NCBI GenBank assembly: GCA_003242275.1
Contig: QGUX01000052.1
Location: forward strand, 1 to 15,528
Reading direction: 5' to 3'
Length of the DNA stretch: 15,528 nucleotides
Source of the DNA: Pseudomonadota bacterium
GTDB lineage: Bacteria; Pseudomonadota; Gammaproteobacteria; Steroidobacterales; Steroidobacteraceae
The position numbers were made by a program, and so were the translations under genes. Of the stretch, positions 1 to 6,659 are shown piece by piece. Each line of letters starts with the position of its first letter. Positions within the stretch are counted from its first letter, which is position 1. The notes under the pieces are model-generated. The model made no database searches and had not been told where the DNA came from. It saw only the letters and a program-made list of their open reading frames with translations.

Positions 1-9
1 CCCAGGGTT

Positions 10-61
10 CCCCCCCCGTCGTCCACCTGGGGGGGGGTGGCCACCCCCGCCCACCCCCCCC
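10..61. repeat. G/C homopolymer cluster with a perfect palindrome
   Basis: There are three long homopolymers in 52 bases: eight C at 10-17, nine G at 29-37 and eight C at 54-61. Positions 33-48 form a perfect 16-bp palindrome (GGGGGTGG followed by its complement). The block lies about 67 nt beyond the stop of the minus-strand anchor-protein gene. It could act as a downstream hairpin or a G-quadruplex-forming stretch, but no T-tract follows it. Because it sits at the window edge, the homopolymer lengths may also reflect assembly error. No gene is seen in 1-127. Confidence 0.55.
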
Positions 62-127
62 GTGCGTTGACCGTGGCTCGGCCTTGGCCTCGCGCGGTGG
101 ATGCCGCCGGCGGTCGGCGGCGTCAGG

Positions 128-787
128 TCACTGCAGCGGTCCGTAGTCCACCAGCCGGTCGAAGTAGCCGGTCACGGTCAGCTCGATGGTGACCGGCCCC
201 TCGCTGGTGTTGAGCCAGTACCAGCCGTGCTCGCCGTCGAACGGCGCCACCAGCGAGCCGCTGCGGCCGGTGATGCCCTGTTCCTGTCCGGCCTCCTCGT
301 AGCGCACCCAGAAGCCGTCGCCGCGCGCCGGATCGTGGCCGTGGAAGTCCACGTACACCTCGCCGCCCTCGACCTTCCAGCTGTACAGGATGGCCTTCGC
401 CTTCTTCATCACGGCCTTCACCTCGGTGCGACCGTCGAAATCCAGCCGCACGCGCACCATCTGGGTCTTCGGCGGGGTGTCCTCGAGCTGGCTGATGGCC
501 GGATTCGGCAGCGGCAGGGGTTGCATGGGATCGGCCGCGGAGGCATCGAGGTCGTCGTTGCCGGCGAGCAGGTCCTCGATCACGCCGTCCAGGCCCGCGT
601 CCGCGGCGCGGGCGCGCGGGCTGAGCTGCGTCAGCCCCAGCGCGCGGCCGATGCCCGTGGGGTCGTAGCCGTACTCGGCGGGCAGCACGATGGTGAACAG
701 CAGCACGGCTGCGACGAGGGCCGAGCCGATGAGCCACTGGATGATGTTCCGGCGCCCTGCCGGCGTGGTTGCGGTATCCATCCTCAT
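128..787 (-). CDS. Membrane-anchored hypothetical protein paired with HupE
   Basis: A protein of about 219 residues (start ATG at 787; a second ATG at 781 is equally possible). The longer frame back to 904 lies inside the preceding hupE-like gene and is unlikely. A short basic N-terminus is followed by one hydrophobic segment (about residues 15-34, IIQWLIGSALVAAVLLF). The rest looks like a soluble domain outside the membrane, rich in Asp/Glu and aromatic residues, ending near GYFDRLVDYGPLQ. The ATG begins 2 nt after the stop of the HupE/UreJ-like gene, and the GTGAGG/GATGAGG sequence there can serve as ribosome site, so the two are probably translationally coupled. It resembles the single-pass 'transmembrane anchor' proteins often annotated beside HupE/UreJ genes; this recollection is unverified and the biochemical role is unknown. 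Confidence 0.75.
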   Translation of the reverse strand: MRMDTATTPAGRRNIIQWLIGSALVAAVLLFTIVLPAEYGYDPTGIGRALGLTQLSPRARAADAGLDGVIEDLLAGNDDLDASAADPMQPLPLPNPAISQLEDTPPKTQMVRVRLDFDGRTEVKAVMKKAKAILYSWKVEGGEVYVDFHGHDPARGDGFWVRYEEAGQEQGITGRSGSLVAPFDGEHGWYWLNTSEGPVTIELTVTGYFDRLVDYGPLQ

Positions 788-789
788 CC

Positions 790-1464
790 TCACGCGGCGA
801 GCAGGAAGCCTGCCAGCTGGTAGCCGAACAGAAGGAAGCCGACCGCCATCAGCACGCCGTTGGCCGGCACGATGGCGGCGTTGAAGTGCCGTGTGGAGCG
901 CCACAGCGCGAACAGCAGCACCATCACCGTGAGCGCGAGGAGCTGGCCCAGCTCCACACCGAGGTTGAACGACACGAGGTTCGCCACCAGCCCGTCGCGC
1001 GAGGGTTCGAGCTCCTGGACCTTGGTGGCCAGCCCCAGGCCGTGCACCAGCCCGAAGGCGAACACCGCGATCCGCGGGTCAGGCCGCACCGGGAGGACGC
1101 GGAAGCCGCCGATGTTCTCGAAGCCCTTGTACACCACGGAAAGCCCGATCACCGCATCGACCAGGTGCGCATCGACCCGCCAGCCCAGCAGCACCGCTCC
1201 CAGCAGCGTGATGGTGTGTCCGGCCGCGAACAGCGTGGCGTACAGTGCCACGTCGCGCAGCCGGTGCAGAAGGAAGATCACGCCGGCCAGGAAGGCGAGG
1301 TGGTCGTAGCCGGTCACCATGTGCTTGGCGCCGAGGTAGGCGAAGGGTCCCGGATGTGCGCCGCGCGCCTGCATCACGAAGTCCGCGTCATGGCCCGAGA
1401 CGCCATGGGCGAAGGCGACGGCCGGCAGCAGGGCCAGCAGTGGCAGCATCGCGCGCGGCTTCAT
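790..1464 (-). CDS. HupE/UreJ family membrane protein
   Basis: A 224-residue polytopic membrane protein of the HupE/UreJ family, whose members are proposed nickel or cobalt permeases or metal-handling accessory proteins. The start at 1464 is preferred over the frame start at 1500 because AGGAGA lies 6-7 nt upstream and the protein then begins with a clear signal peptide (MKPRAMLPLLALLPAVAFA, then HG). Family motifs visible in order are MVTGYDHLAFL, AAGHTITLL, GLVHGLGLA and FNLGVELGQL; conserved His and Asp in these are likely metal ligands. About six membrane segments follow the signal peptide. No hydrogenase or urease gene is present in the window, so the usual partner context is missing. 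The gene is followed 2 nt later by the single-pass protein gene, and ggpPS ends 72 nt upstream on the same strand. Confidence 0.88.
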   Translation of the reverse strand: MKPRAMLPLLALLPAVAFAHGVSGHDADFVMQARGAHPGPFAYLGAKHMVTGYDHLAFLAGVIFLLHRLRDVALYATLFAAGHTITLLGAVLLGWRVDAHLVDAVIGLSVVYKGFENIGGFRVLPVRPDPRIAVFAFGLVHGLGLATKVQELEPSRDGLVANLVSFNLGVELGQLLALTVMVLLFALWRSTRHFNAAIVPANGVLMAVGFLLFGYQLAGFLLAA

Positions 1465-1536
1465 GTGTTCTCCTGCCCCCGGAAGTTCTGCCGCAAGCAT
1501 GCCACGGAACGCCGCGGCGGCGGGGCTGCCCGGCGA

Positions 1537-3876
1537 TCAGTGGGACTTGCCGTCGTGCGTGCGTGCCGGTCGGGCCATCGGCCGGCCGGGGGCCGCGCGG
1601 GTCGCCGGTCCCCGTTCAGCGGTCAGCGCGTTCGCCGCCTCGAGGAAATCCCGGCCCCAGCGGTCGATGTCGTACTCCTCGACGATGCCGAAGAGTTGCC
1701 GGAGCCGACCCTCGGCTTCCTCCGCATCCATGGTCAGGGCCTGCACCAGGGTGGTCGTGAGGTCGGTGGGGTCGTGTGGATTGGTCAGCAGCGCACCTTT
1801 GAGCTCGGCGGCCGCGCCGGCGAATTCGGACAGCACCAGCACGCCCCGGCCGCCTTCGATGCCCTGCGTGGCGACGAATTCCTTCGAGACGAGATTCAGT
1901 CCGTCGCGCAGCGGCGTGATCCACATCACGTCGGCGGCGGCGTAGTGGGCGACGACTTCCTCGAAGGGCAGCGGGCGGGCGAAGAACCGCACGGGCGTCC
2001 AGTCGAGGCGGGCGAAGCGGCCGTTGATGCGTCCCACGGCCTGTTCGATGCCGACCTGAAGCTGGCGGTACACCGTCATCTCGCGCGCCGCCGGCACGCA
2101 GATGGATACCAGCGTGACCCTGCCATGCAGGTCGGGGTGCTGCTCGAGCAACCGTTCGAAGGCCTGCATCTTCTCCAGCGTGCCCTTGGTGTAGTCCAGC
2201 CGCTCGATGGAGAGCACCAGCTTGCGCGGCGCGATCTCGCGTCGCAGCTTCTCGAGGCTGGCGCGTACGACCGGCTGCGCCAGCGTGCGGCGGATGCGTT
2301 CCACGTCGGTGCCCACCGGGTGCGCGCCCAGCCCCACCACGCGGTCCCGGACCTTCAGGCGCGTGCTCATCCGGTCGAGCCCGACCGCGCAACCATAGGT
2401 CAGGAAGCGCGGCGCACAGGCTTCGCGCCGCAGCACCTCGGTGGGCATGGCGCCCCGCACCACGTCGACGAAGTTCTCCACCTGCCGCGGGATGTGGAAG
2501 CCGATGTAGTCGCAGCACAGCAGGCTGCCGAGGATCTCCCGGCGCCACGGCACGACGTTGAACGTGTCGGCCGAGGGGAAGTAGGTGTGGTGGAAGAACG
2601 CAATGCGCAGGTCGGGGCGCAGCTCGCGCAACCGTGCCGGCGCCATCCACAGGTTGTAGTCGTGCAGCCACACGGTGGCGCCGGGCGCGGCTTCCGCCGC
2701 GGCGGCCTCGGCGAAGGCGCGGTTCACCCGCTGGAAGACCTGCCAGTCCTCTTCCTTGAAGCGCGCCCGCTCCCAGAACGTGTGCAGCGTGGGCCAGAAG
2801 GCTTCCTTCGAGAAGCGCTTGTAGAAGGTATCCACGTCCGCCTTGGCCAGGGGGACGCGCACGGCCGTGAGGTTGGGATAGAGGTCCGGATCGACGGCCA
2901 TGCGGGGATTGAAGTCACCCCGCCGCGGATCCTCGGTGCTCCAGGCGATCCAGGAGCCGGCCTGGCCGCCGGCAAAGAAGCTCAGCAGGCTGGGAATGAT
3001 GCCGTTGGGTGAGCGCGGTGGGCGCAGCCGCAGCTCGCCGTCCTCGCGCACCTCTTCATACGGCAACCGGTGGTAGACCATGACCAGCCGTGCCCTGCCG
3101 CTGGAAGTGCGCCGCCGGGCAGTGCGATGCGGATCATCGTCGCGCAGCAGGCCGAAGTGGTCGATGGCCTCGAGGATGCCGCCACAGCCGGTTGCGCGTG
3201 CGTGCAGCACATGGTGCTCTCCGGCCGTGGCCTCCAGCAGTGCCGGTTCGGAGCCGCCGACACACACGCCCCGGAACCCGGCCTCGTACATGGACAGGTC
3301 GTTCAGCGTGTCGCCCGCCACCAGCAGCCTGTCGCGCGGCAGTTTCAGGTGACGCGCCAGCGCGGTGAGCGTGTGTCCCTTGTTCGTGCGCGGCGGCAGG
3401 ATGTCGAGATAGCGGTCGGCGGAGTAGAGCACCTCGCATCCCAGTTCCCGGGCGACGCGCTCGATGGCTTCCCGGTAGCGTGCGAGCAGCCCGGGTTCAC
3501 AATAGTAGGAGCAGCGGCGCTCCTGTGGCACGTCCTGGCGGCGCAGTCCCTCGAAGGAACGCATGGCGTCGGACACGCGGCGCTCGCCGGGCCAGCGTTC
3601 CTCGATGCGGGCCTGCAGCGGCTGCACGGGCTGGAGCGTGCGGCCATCGACCACCGTGGCGCCCACGTCGCAGACCAGGTAGTCCGGCCGCGGCAGGGAC
3701 GGATCGGCCAGCAGGGGCATGACGGCCTCGAGTGCCCGCCCCGTCACCCAGATCAGCCGGATTTCCGGGTGGCGGTCGACCAGGCTGTAGAGCTGCAGGC
3801 GCTGCTCGCTATGGCCGGCCAGGAAGGTGCCGTCGAGGTCCGTGGCCAGCACGAGGCCGGCGGAATCGGAAGACAT
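1537..3876 (-). CDS. ggpPS: Bifunctional glucosylglycerol-phosphate synthase/phosphatase
   Basis: A protein of about 779 residues made of two fused enzymes. Residues about 5-245 form a HAD phosphatase of the sucrose-phosphate-phosphatase-like type, with DLDGT at 13-17, a Thr in WVTGR near 45, NKG Lys near 166 and GDTLND at 188-193. From about 264 to 750 is a GT20 glycosyltransferase. That half matches what I recall of cyanobacterial GgpS more closely than OtsA (YHRLPYEEVRE, SPNGIIPSLLSFF, KEAFWPTLHTF, WLHDYNLWMAP, AFFHHTYFPS, WITPLRDGLNLVSKEFVA). The predicted reactions are ADP-glucose plus glycerol-3-phosphate to glucosylglycerol phosphate, then dephosphorylation to the compatible solute glucosylglycerol. 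The same domain order is known from Stenotrophomonas GgpPS. ATG at 3876 was chosen because the HAD fold begins right after it; the ATG at 3948 would add 24 unconserved residues. No strong Shine-Dalgarno is seen. Trehalose-6-phosphate synthase is the main alternative call. Confidence 0.88.
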   Translation of the reverse strand: MSSDSAGLVLATDLDGTFLAGHSEQRLQLYSLVDRHPEIRLIWVTGRALEAVMPLLADPSLPRPDYLVCDVGATVVDGRTLQPVQPLQARIEERWPGERRVSDAMRSFEGLRRQDVPQERRCSYYCEPGLLARYREAIERVARELGCEVLYSADRYLDILPPRTNKGHTLTALARHLKLPRDRLLVAGDTLNDLSMYEAGFRGVCVGGSEPALLEATAGEHHVLHARATGCGGILEAIDHFGLLRDDDPHRTARRRTSSGRARLVMVYHRLPYEEVREDGELRLRPPRSPNGIIPSLLSFFAGGQAGSWIAWSTEDPRRGDFNPRMAVDPDLYPNLTAVRVPLAKADVDTFYKRFSKEAFWPTLHTFWERARFKEEDWQVFQRVNRAFAEAAAAEAAPGATVWLHDYNLWMAPARLRELRPDLRIAFFHHTYFPSADTFNVVPWRREILGSLLCCDYIGFHIPRQVENFVDVVRGAMPTEVLRREACAPRFLTYGCAVGLDRMSTRLKVRDRVVGLGAHPVGTDVERIRRTLAQPVVRASLEKLRREIAPRKLVLSIERLDYTKGTLEKMQAFERLLEQHPDLHGRVTLVSICVPAAREMTVYRQLQVGIEQAVGRINGRFARLDWTPVRFFARPLPFEEVVAHYAAADVMWITPLRDGLNLVSKEFVATQGIEGGRGVLVLSEFAGAAAELKGALLTNPHDPTDLTTTLVQALTMDAEEAEGRLRQLFGIVEEYDIDRWGRDFLEAANALTAERGPATRAAPGRPMARPARTHDGKSH

Positions 3877-4161
3877 CGATGGAGATTCTACCAGTCGGGG
3901 CCACCCATCGCGACCCGGATCACGCGCAAGCCATGAATTGCAACGCAATCCGGCGGAATTCGTGGTTTTTTTCGCTCGTTATGTCGCGCCTGCGGCATGC
4001 AGGTTGCGCACTCACGATTTACTGCGATGCGTCGTGTCGTGCGCATTTCTTCCTGCCATGCCACGGTGATAAATTCCGCGCCACAACGGGCTGGAATTCC
4101 GGCCCCTCACGATGAAGGGCCGGGTTTCCCCGAATCATCCAACAGGGAGTCTTCAAGGGTC
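3877..4161. promoter_or_regulatory. Divergent intergenic region between ggpPS and the CsgG-like gene
   Basis: This 285-bp gap is more A/T-rich than its surroundings (for example 3955-3980 and 4066-4075) and must carry the promoters of both divergent genes. It contains several short dyads: ATTGC-AAC-GCAAT at 3937-3949 and CCTGC-GGCAT-GCAGG at 3989-4003. GATAAA near 4068-4073 is a possible -10 for the plus-strand gene, but no convincing -35 accompanies it. I cannot assign start sites for either gene with confidence. Confidence 0.45.
4099..4123 (+). promoter_or_regulatory. Leader hairpin upstream of the CsgG-like gene
   Basis: CCGGCCC at 4099-4105 pairs perfectly with GGGCCGG at 4117-4123. Inside it TCA (4107-4109) can pair with TGA (4113-4115) around a CGA loop, with one mismatched base on each side. 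The structure lies 39 nt before the ATG at 4162. Only a short T-run (TTT at 4125-4127) follows, so it is a weak terminator or attenuator candidate, or a stabilising leader structure. Confidence 0.4.
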
Positions 4162-5088
4162 ATGAACCAGAAGCGGACGAGCATGCTGCTCACGGGCTTC
4201 GCCGTGGGCGCGTCGGTGCTGGCCAGCCAGCTGGCGGCGGCGGCAGACAAGGAGCCGCAGATCCCCACCTGCGACAAGCGGTACGGGACGCTGGCGGTGC
4301 GCGAGCCGGAGAACAAGTGGTGGCGAGAGTTCGAACTCGAGTCGCCCGAGGCGCTGATCTAGGTCTTCGTGGCCGAGTCGAAGTGTTTCACGCTGGTCGA
4401 TCGCGGCAAGGGCCTGGAGGTTGCGCAGGCCGAGCGCGCGCTGGCGTCGGGTGGTGACCTGCGGGGCGGATCGAACGTGGGCAAGGGCCAGATGCGGGCG
4501 GCCGACTACGTGCTCGTCCCCGACATCGTCAATCGCAACGAGCGCGCCGGCGGTCGCAACTTCGGCGGCCTGCTGGGCGGCGTGGTCGGCGGGGCGGTGG
4601 GTGCGGTGGTTGGCGGCATCAACCTGAAGAGCAAGACCGCCGAGGTGGTGCTGACGCTCACCGACGTGCGTTCCACCGAGCAGGTGTCGCTGCAGCAGGG
4701 CAAGGCGAAGAAGACCGACCTGGGCTGGGGCGCCGGCGGCGGTGGTTTCTTCGGCGCATTCGCGGCCGCCGGCGCCAGCAGCTATGCCAACACCGAGATC
4801 GGGCAGGTGGTCACCGCGGCCTACCTCGACGCCTTCGTCAAGCTGGTGGAGGACGTCAAGCAGCTCGAGCCCGATGCCCGGGCCGACAACGTGCAGCAGG
4901 CCGTGGCCATGGCCAGGCCGGGCAAGCTGCTGTCCGCGCCGAACAACAGCAGCGAGGCGCTGCGCGAGCTCGACACGGGCGCCATGCTGTATCCCACCGG
5001 CGAGAAGCAGGGCCCGTTCTGGAAGGTGATGGACGACCTGGGCAACGAGGGCTGGGTGCCGATGGGCCTGCTCGAGGTCGCCAAGTAG
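4162..5088 (+). pseudogene. CsgG/HfaB-family secreted protein with SH3-like tail, interrupted by in-frame TAG
   Basis: The reading frame runs from ATG 4162 to TAG 5086-5088 but is cut at codon 67 by TAG (4360-4362); the frame before and after is the same, so a single base change explains it. Upstream are GGGAG (4145-4149) and AAGGG. Residues 1-28 are a signal peptide ending LAAAA. After the stop the sequence continues as a CsgG-like fold: VFVAESKCFTLVDRG, ADYVLVPDIV, a glycine-zipper stretch (about codons 133-153, GGLLGGVVGGAVGAVVGG) and EIGQVVTAAYLDAFVKLVE. It ends with an SH3-like segment (MLYPTGEKQGPFWKVMD, GNEGWVPMG). CsgG relatives form outer-membrane secretion pores or lipoprotein assemblies; the role here is inferred. 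Restart at GTG 4369 would lose the signal peptide. Codon use on both sides looks normal, which fits a recent mutation, a base-call error or readthrough. Confidence 0.8.
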
Positions 5089-5115
5089 GCCCTCCCCGCC
5101 GAAGCGCCTGAAGGA

Positions 5116-5154
5116 GTCTCGCGCGGGCCTTCCCCGCGCGGGACTTCCTTTATT
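5116..5154 (+). terminator. Intrinsic terminator after the CsgG-like gene
   Basis: A 12-bp stem (5116-5127 with 5133-5144; GTCTCGCGCGGG against CCCGCGCGGGAC, one T-G pair) closes a 5-nt loop (CCTTC). TTCCTTTATT follows. It begins 28 nt after the stop codon and separates the CsgG-like gene from the transporter gene downstream. Confidence 0.85.
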
Positions 5155-5184
5155 CGGGTACCTTGCAGCACTCCTGGAATCACG

Positions 5185-6105
5185 ATGGTGTCCACGCAAG
5201 CCCAGGCCGATCGTGCACGACGGCGCATCTTCCTCGCCGGCCTGGCGTTCGCGCTGGTCGGCAGCGTGCTGTTCTCGGCCAAGGCGGTGGTCATCAAGCT
5301 GGCCTACCGGTATGGCGTGGACGCGGTCACGCTGCTGGCGCTGCGCATGCTGTTCGCCGCGCCGTTCTTCGCCGCGGCGCTGGCCTGGTCGGGCCGCGGT
5401 CGCGCACCGCTGACGCCGCGGGAGCATGCGCGGCTGGTGCTGATGGGCCTGGTGGGCTACTACGGCGCCAGCTATTTCGACTTCCTCGGCCTGCAGCATG
5501 TCAGCGCGGGCCTGGAACGGCTGATCCTCTACCTCTATCCCACCATCGTGGTGGTTATGTCGGTGCTGTTCCTGCGCCGCCGCTTCACGCGCAACGACGG
5601 CATCGCGATGGCCGTGGCCTATGCCGGCATCCTCGCCGCGTTCTGGCATGACCTGGAAACCGGCGGGGACGACGTGCCGCTGGGCGCGGCGCTGATCTTC
5701 GGCAGCGCGCTGACCTATGCGCTGTACCTGGTGCTGGGCGGGGAGATGGTGCACCGGATCGGCGCCATCCGGCTGACCTCCTACGCCATCCTGGTGTCCA
5801 CCATGGCGGTGGCGCTGCAGTTCCTGCTGGTCAATTCCCCCTCGGCGCTGGCGCAGCCGGCACCGGTGTACTGGCTGTCGGCCGTCAACGGCTTCTTCTG
5901 CACGGTGCTGCCCGCCTTCGCCACCATGCTGGCCATCGAGCGCATCGGCGCCAGCCGCACGGCCCTGGTGGCGATGGTGGGGCCGGTGGCCACCATCGTC
6001 CTGGCGGCCTGGCTGCTCGACGAGCACATGTCCGGCTGGGGGCTCCTGGGAACGGCGCTGGTGCTGGCCGGCGTGCTGATCCTCTCTCGCGCGCGCGGAA
6101 GGTGA
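5185..6105 (+). CDS. EamA-family (DMT superfamily) transporter
   Basis: A 306-residue integral membrane protein with about ten hydrophobic segments arranged as two EamA repeats, the size and topology usual for drug/metabolite transporters of this superfamily. The first repeat starts IFLAGLAFALVGSVLFSAKA and includes GLQHVSAGLERLILYLYPT; the second starts near LGAALIFGSALTYALYLVLGG and includes AIERIGASRTALVAMVGPV with the typical ending LDEHMSGWGLLGTALVLAGVLIL. Substrates of such proteins range over amino acids, nucleotide precursors and other metabolites, and cannot be read from the sequence. ATG 5185 has only a weak purine stretch upstream (CTGGAA). The gene stands alone: a terminator precedes it and two hairpins and a probable new promoter follow it. 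Confidence 0.9.
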   Translation: MVSTQAQADRARRRIFLAGLAFALVGSVLFSAKAVVIKLAYRYGVDAVTLLALRMLFAAPFFAAALAWSGRGRAPLTPREHARLVLMGLVGYYGASYFDFLGLQHVSAGLERLILYLYPTIVVVMSVLFLRRRFTRNDGIAMAVAYAGILAAFWHDLETGGDDVPLGAALIFGSALTYALYLVLGGEMVHRIGAIRLTSYAILVSTMAVALQFLLVNSPSALAQPAPVYWLSAVNGFFCTVLPAFATMLAIERIGASRTALVAMVGPVATIVLAAWLLDEHMSGWGLLGTALVLAGVLILSRARGR

Positions 6106-6110
6106 AAAGG

Positions 6111-6132
6111 GCGGACGGGCCTGTCCGTCCGC
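6111..6132 (+). terminator. Hairpin downstream of the EamA transporter gene
   Basis: GCGGACGG at 6111-6118 pairs perfectly with CCGTCCGC at 6125-6132 around a 6-nt loop, 5 nt after the transporter stop. No T-tract follows, so it may be a weak terminator or an mRNA 3'-end structure rather than a classical intrinsic terminator. Confidence 0.5.
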
Positions 6133-6160
6133 GACGTCGCAGGCCCGGTGATCGGCCCGG

Positions 6161-6182
6161 GCCGGCCGGTTGCAGGGCCGGC
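6161..6182. repeat. Second inverted repeat between transporter and YtrA operon
   Basis: GCCGGCC at 6161-6167 pairs with GGCCGGC at 6176-6182 around an 8-nt loop. It lies 50 nt from the first hairpin and about 30 nt before the candidate -35 of the YtrA operon. Its role is unknown; G+C-rich dyads arise easily in such sequence. Confidence 0.4.
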
Positions 6183-6211
6183 GGGGGCGGCCTGCGGCCA
6201 CCAGGCAGGGC

Positions 6212-6239
6212 TTGACTCTGACCCCCTGCTGTGCATACT
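6212..6239 (+). promoter_or_regulatory. Candidate promoter of the YtrA-ABC operon
   Basis: TTGACT (6212-6217) and CATACT (6234-6239) are separated by 16 bp and match the sigma-70 hexamers at 5 and 4 of 6 positions. Initiation would fall near 6246, just before the GTG at 6249. The -10 overlaps the triple repeat described next, which fits autorepression by the YtrA-type protein. Confidence 0.4.
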
Positions 6240-6257
6240 GTGTATACCGTGCATACA
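6231..6257. promoter_or_regulatory. Three tandem 9-bp repeats, candidate YtrA operator
   Basis: GTGCATACT, GTGTATACC and GTGCATACA follow one another without gaps; the 8-bp core GTGYATAC is repeated exactly three times with a 9-bp period. The central copy contains the palindrome GTATAC. The block covers the candidate -10 and the possible GTG start codons of the regulator gene. YtrA-type GntR proteins usually repress their own operon, so this is the natural place for an operator, but binding is inferred. Confidence 0.5.
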
Positions 6258-6659
6258 GAGCATCACAGCAGGGTCGCGCCGCTGGTCACCATCTCGCAGG
6301 CTGACCCGCGTCCGCTGTACCTGCAGGTCAAGGAGCAGATCCTGCACCGCATTGCGGCAGGCGACCTCGCCCCGGGGGCCGAGCTTCCCTCCATCCGCCA
6401 GCTCGCGGCCGACAGCCGCGTCAGCGTGATCACGATCAAGCGCGCCTACCTCGAGCTCGAGCTGGAGGGGGTGATCCAGACGCGCCAGGGGCTGGGTTCC
6501 TTCGTGGCCGAGAACAGCGGGCTCGATGCGCGGCTCAAGGAGCAGGAACTGGAGGGGCATCTGGAGGCAGCCGCGCGGCTGGCGAAGCTGCTGGACCTCT
6601 CGGAGCGGGAACTGGGTGAACGACTGCGCCGCGCCCTGCGCGGCAGGAAGGACGAATGA
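6249..6659 (+). CDS. GntR-family regulator, YtrA subfamily
   Basis: A small repressor (136 residues from GTG 6249; GTG 6240 or 6231 are in frame and would add 3 or 6). None of these starts has a Shine-Dalgarno, so a leaderless transcript or a non-standard start nearer ISQADPRP is possible. The GntR winged helix starts at PLYLQVKEQILHRIAAGDL and includes GAELPSIRQLAADSRVSVIT, KRAYLELELEGVI and TRQGLGSFVAE. Only about 50 helical residues follow (SGLDARLKEQELEGHLEAAA), too short for a ligand-binding domain, which defines the YtrA type. Such proteins generally repress an adjacent ABC transporter operon, often one responding to envelope-active compounds. Here the stop overlaps the ATG of the ATPase gene (ATGA), consistent with that arrangement. 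Confidence 0.88.
   Translation: MHTEHHSRVAPLVTISQADPRPLYLQVKEQILHRIAAGDLAPGAELPSIRQLAADSRVSVITIKRAYLELELEGVIQTRQGLGSFVAENSGLDARLKEQELEGHLEAAARLAKLLDLSERELGERLRRALRGRKDE

Noticed and set aside
788..904. N-terminal extension of the anchor protein to ATG 904
   Set aside because: It would lie inside the hupE-like coding region and adds an Arg-rich stretch before the membrane segment. The start at 787 or 781 fits the usual short basic N-terminus.
769..3012. 747-codon plus-strand open frame antisense to hupE and ggpPS
   Set aside because: It is rich in His, Arg, Gln and Gly with no recognisable fold, and lies over clear family genes on the other strand. Long antisense frames are expected at this G+C content.
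1537..3876. OtsA/OtsB trehalose fusion
   Set aside because: Considered because of the GT20 plus HAD architecture, but the GT20 motifs fit GgpS better and the HAD domain precedes rather than follows the synthase. Kept as the main alternative only.
6111..6182. Paired hairpins as a REP-type repeat or attachment site
   Set aside because: The two dyads do not share sequence, and no further copy was noticed in the window. Simple G+C-rich inverted repeats are enough to explain them.
4153..6201. 682-codon minus-strand open frame across the CsgG-like and transporter genes
   Set aside because: It spans two real genes and an intrinsic terminator and has a shadow-like composition (His/Gln/Arg-rich). 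It is not evidence of a gene.
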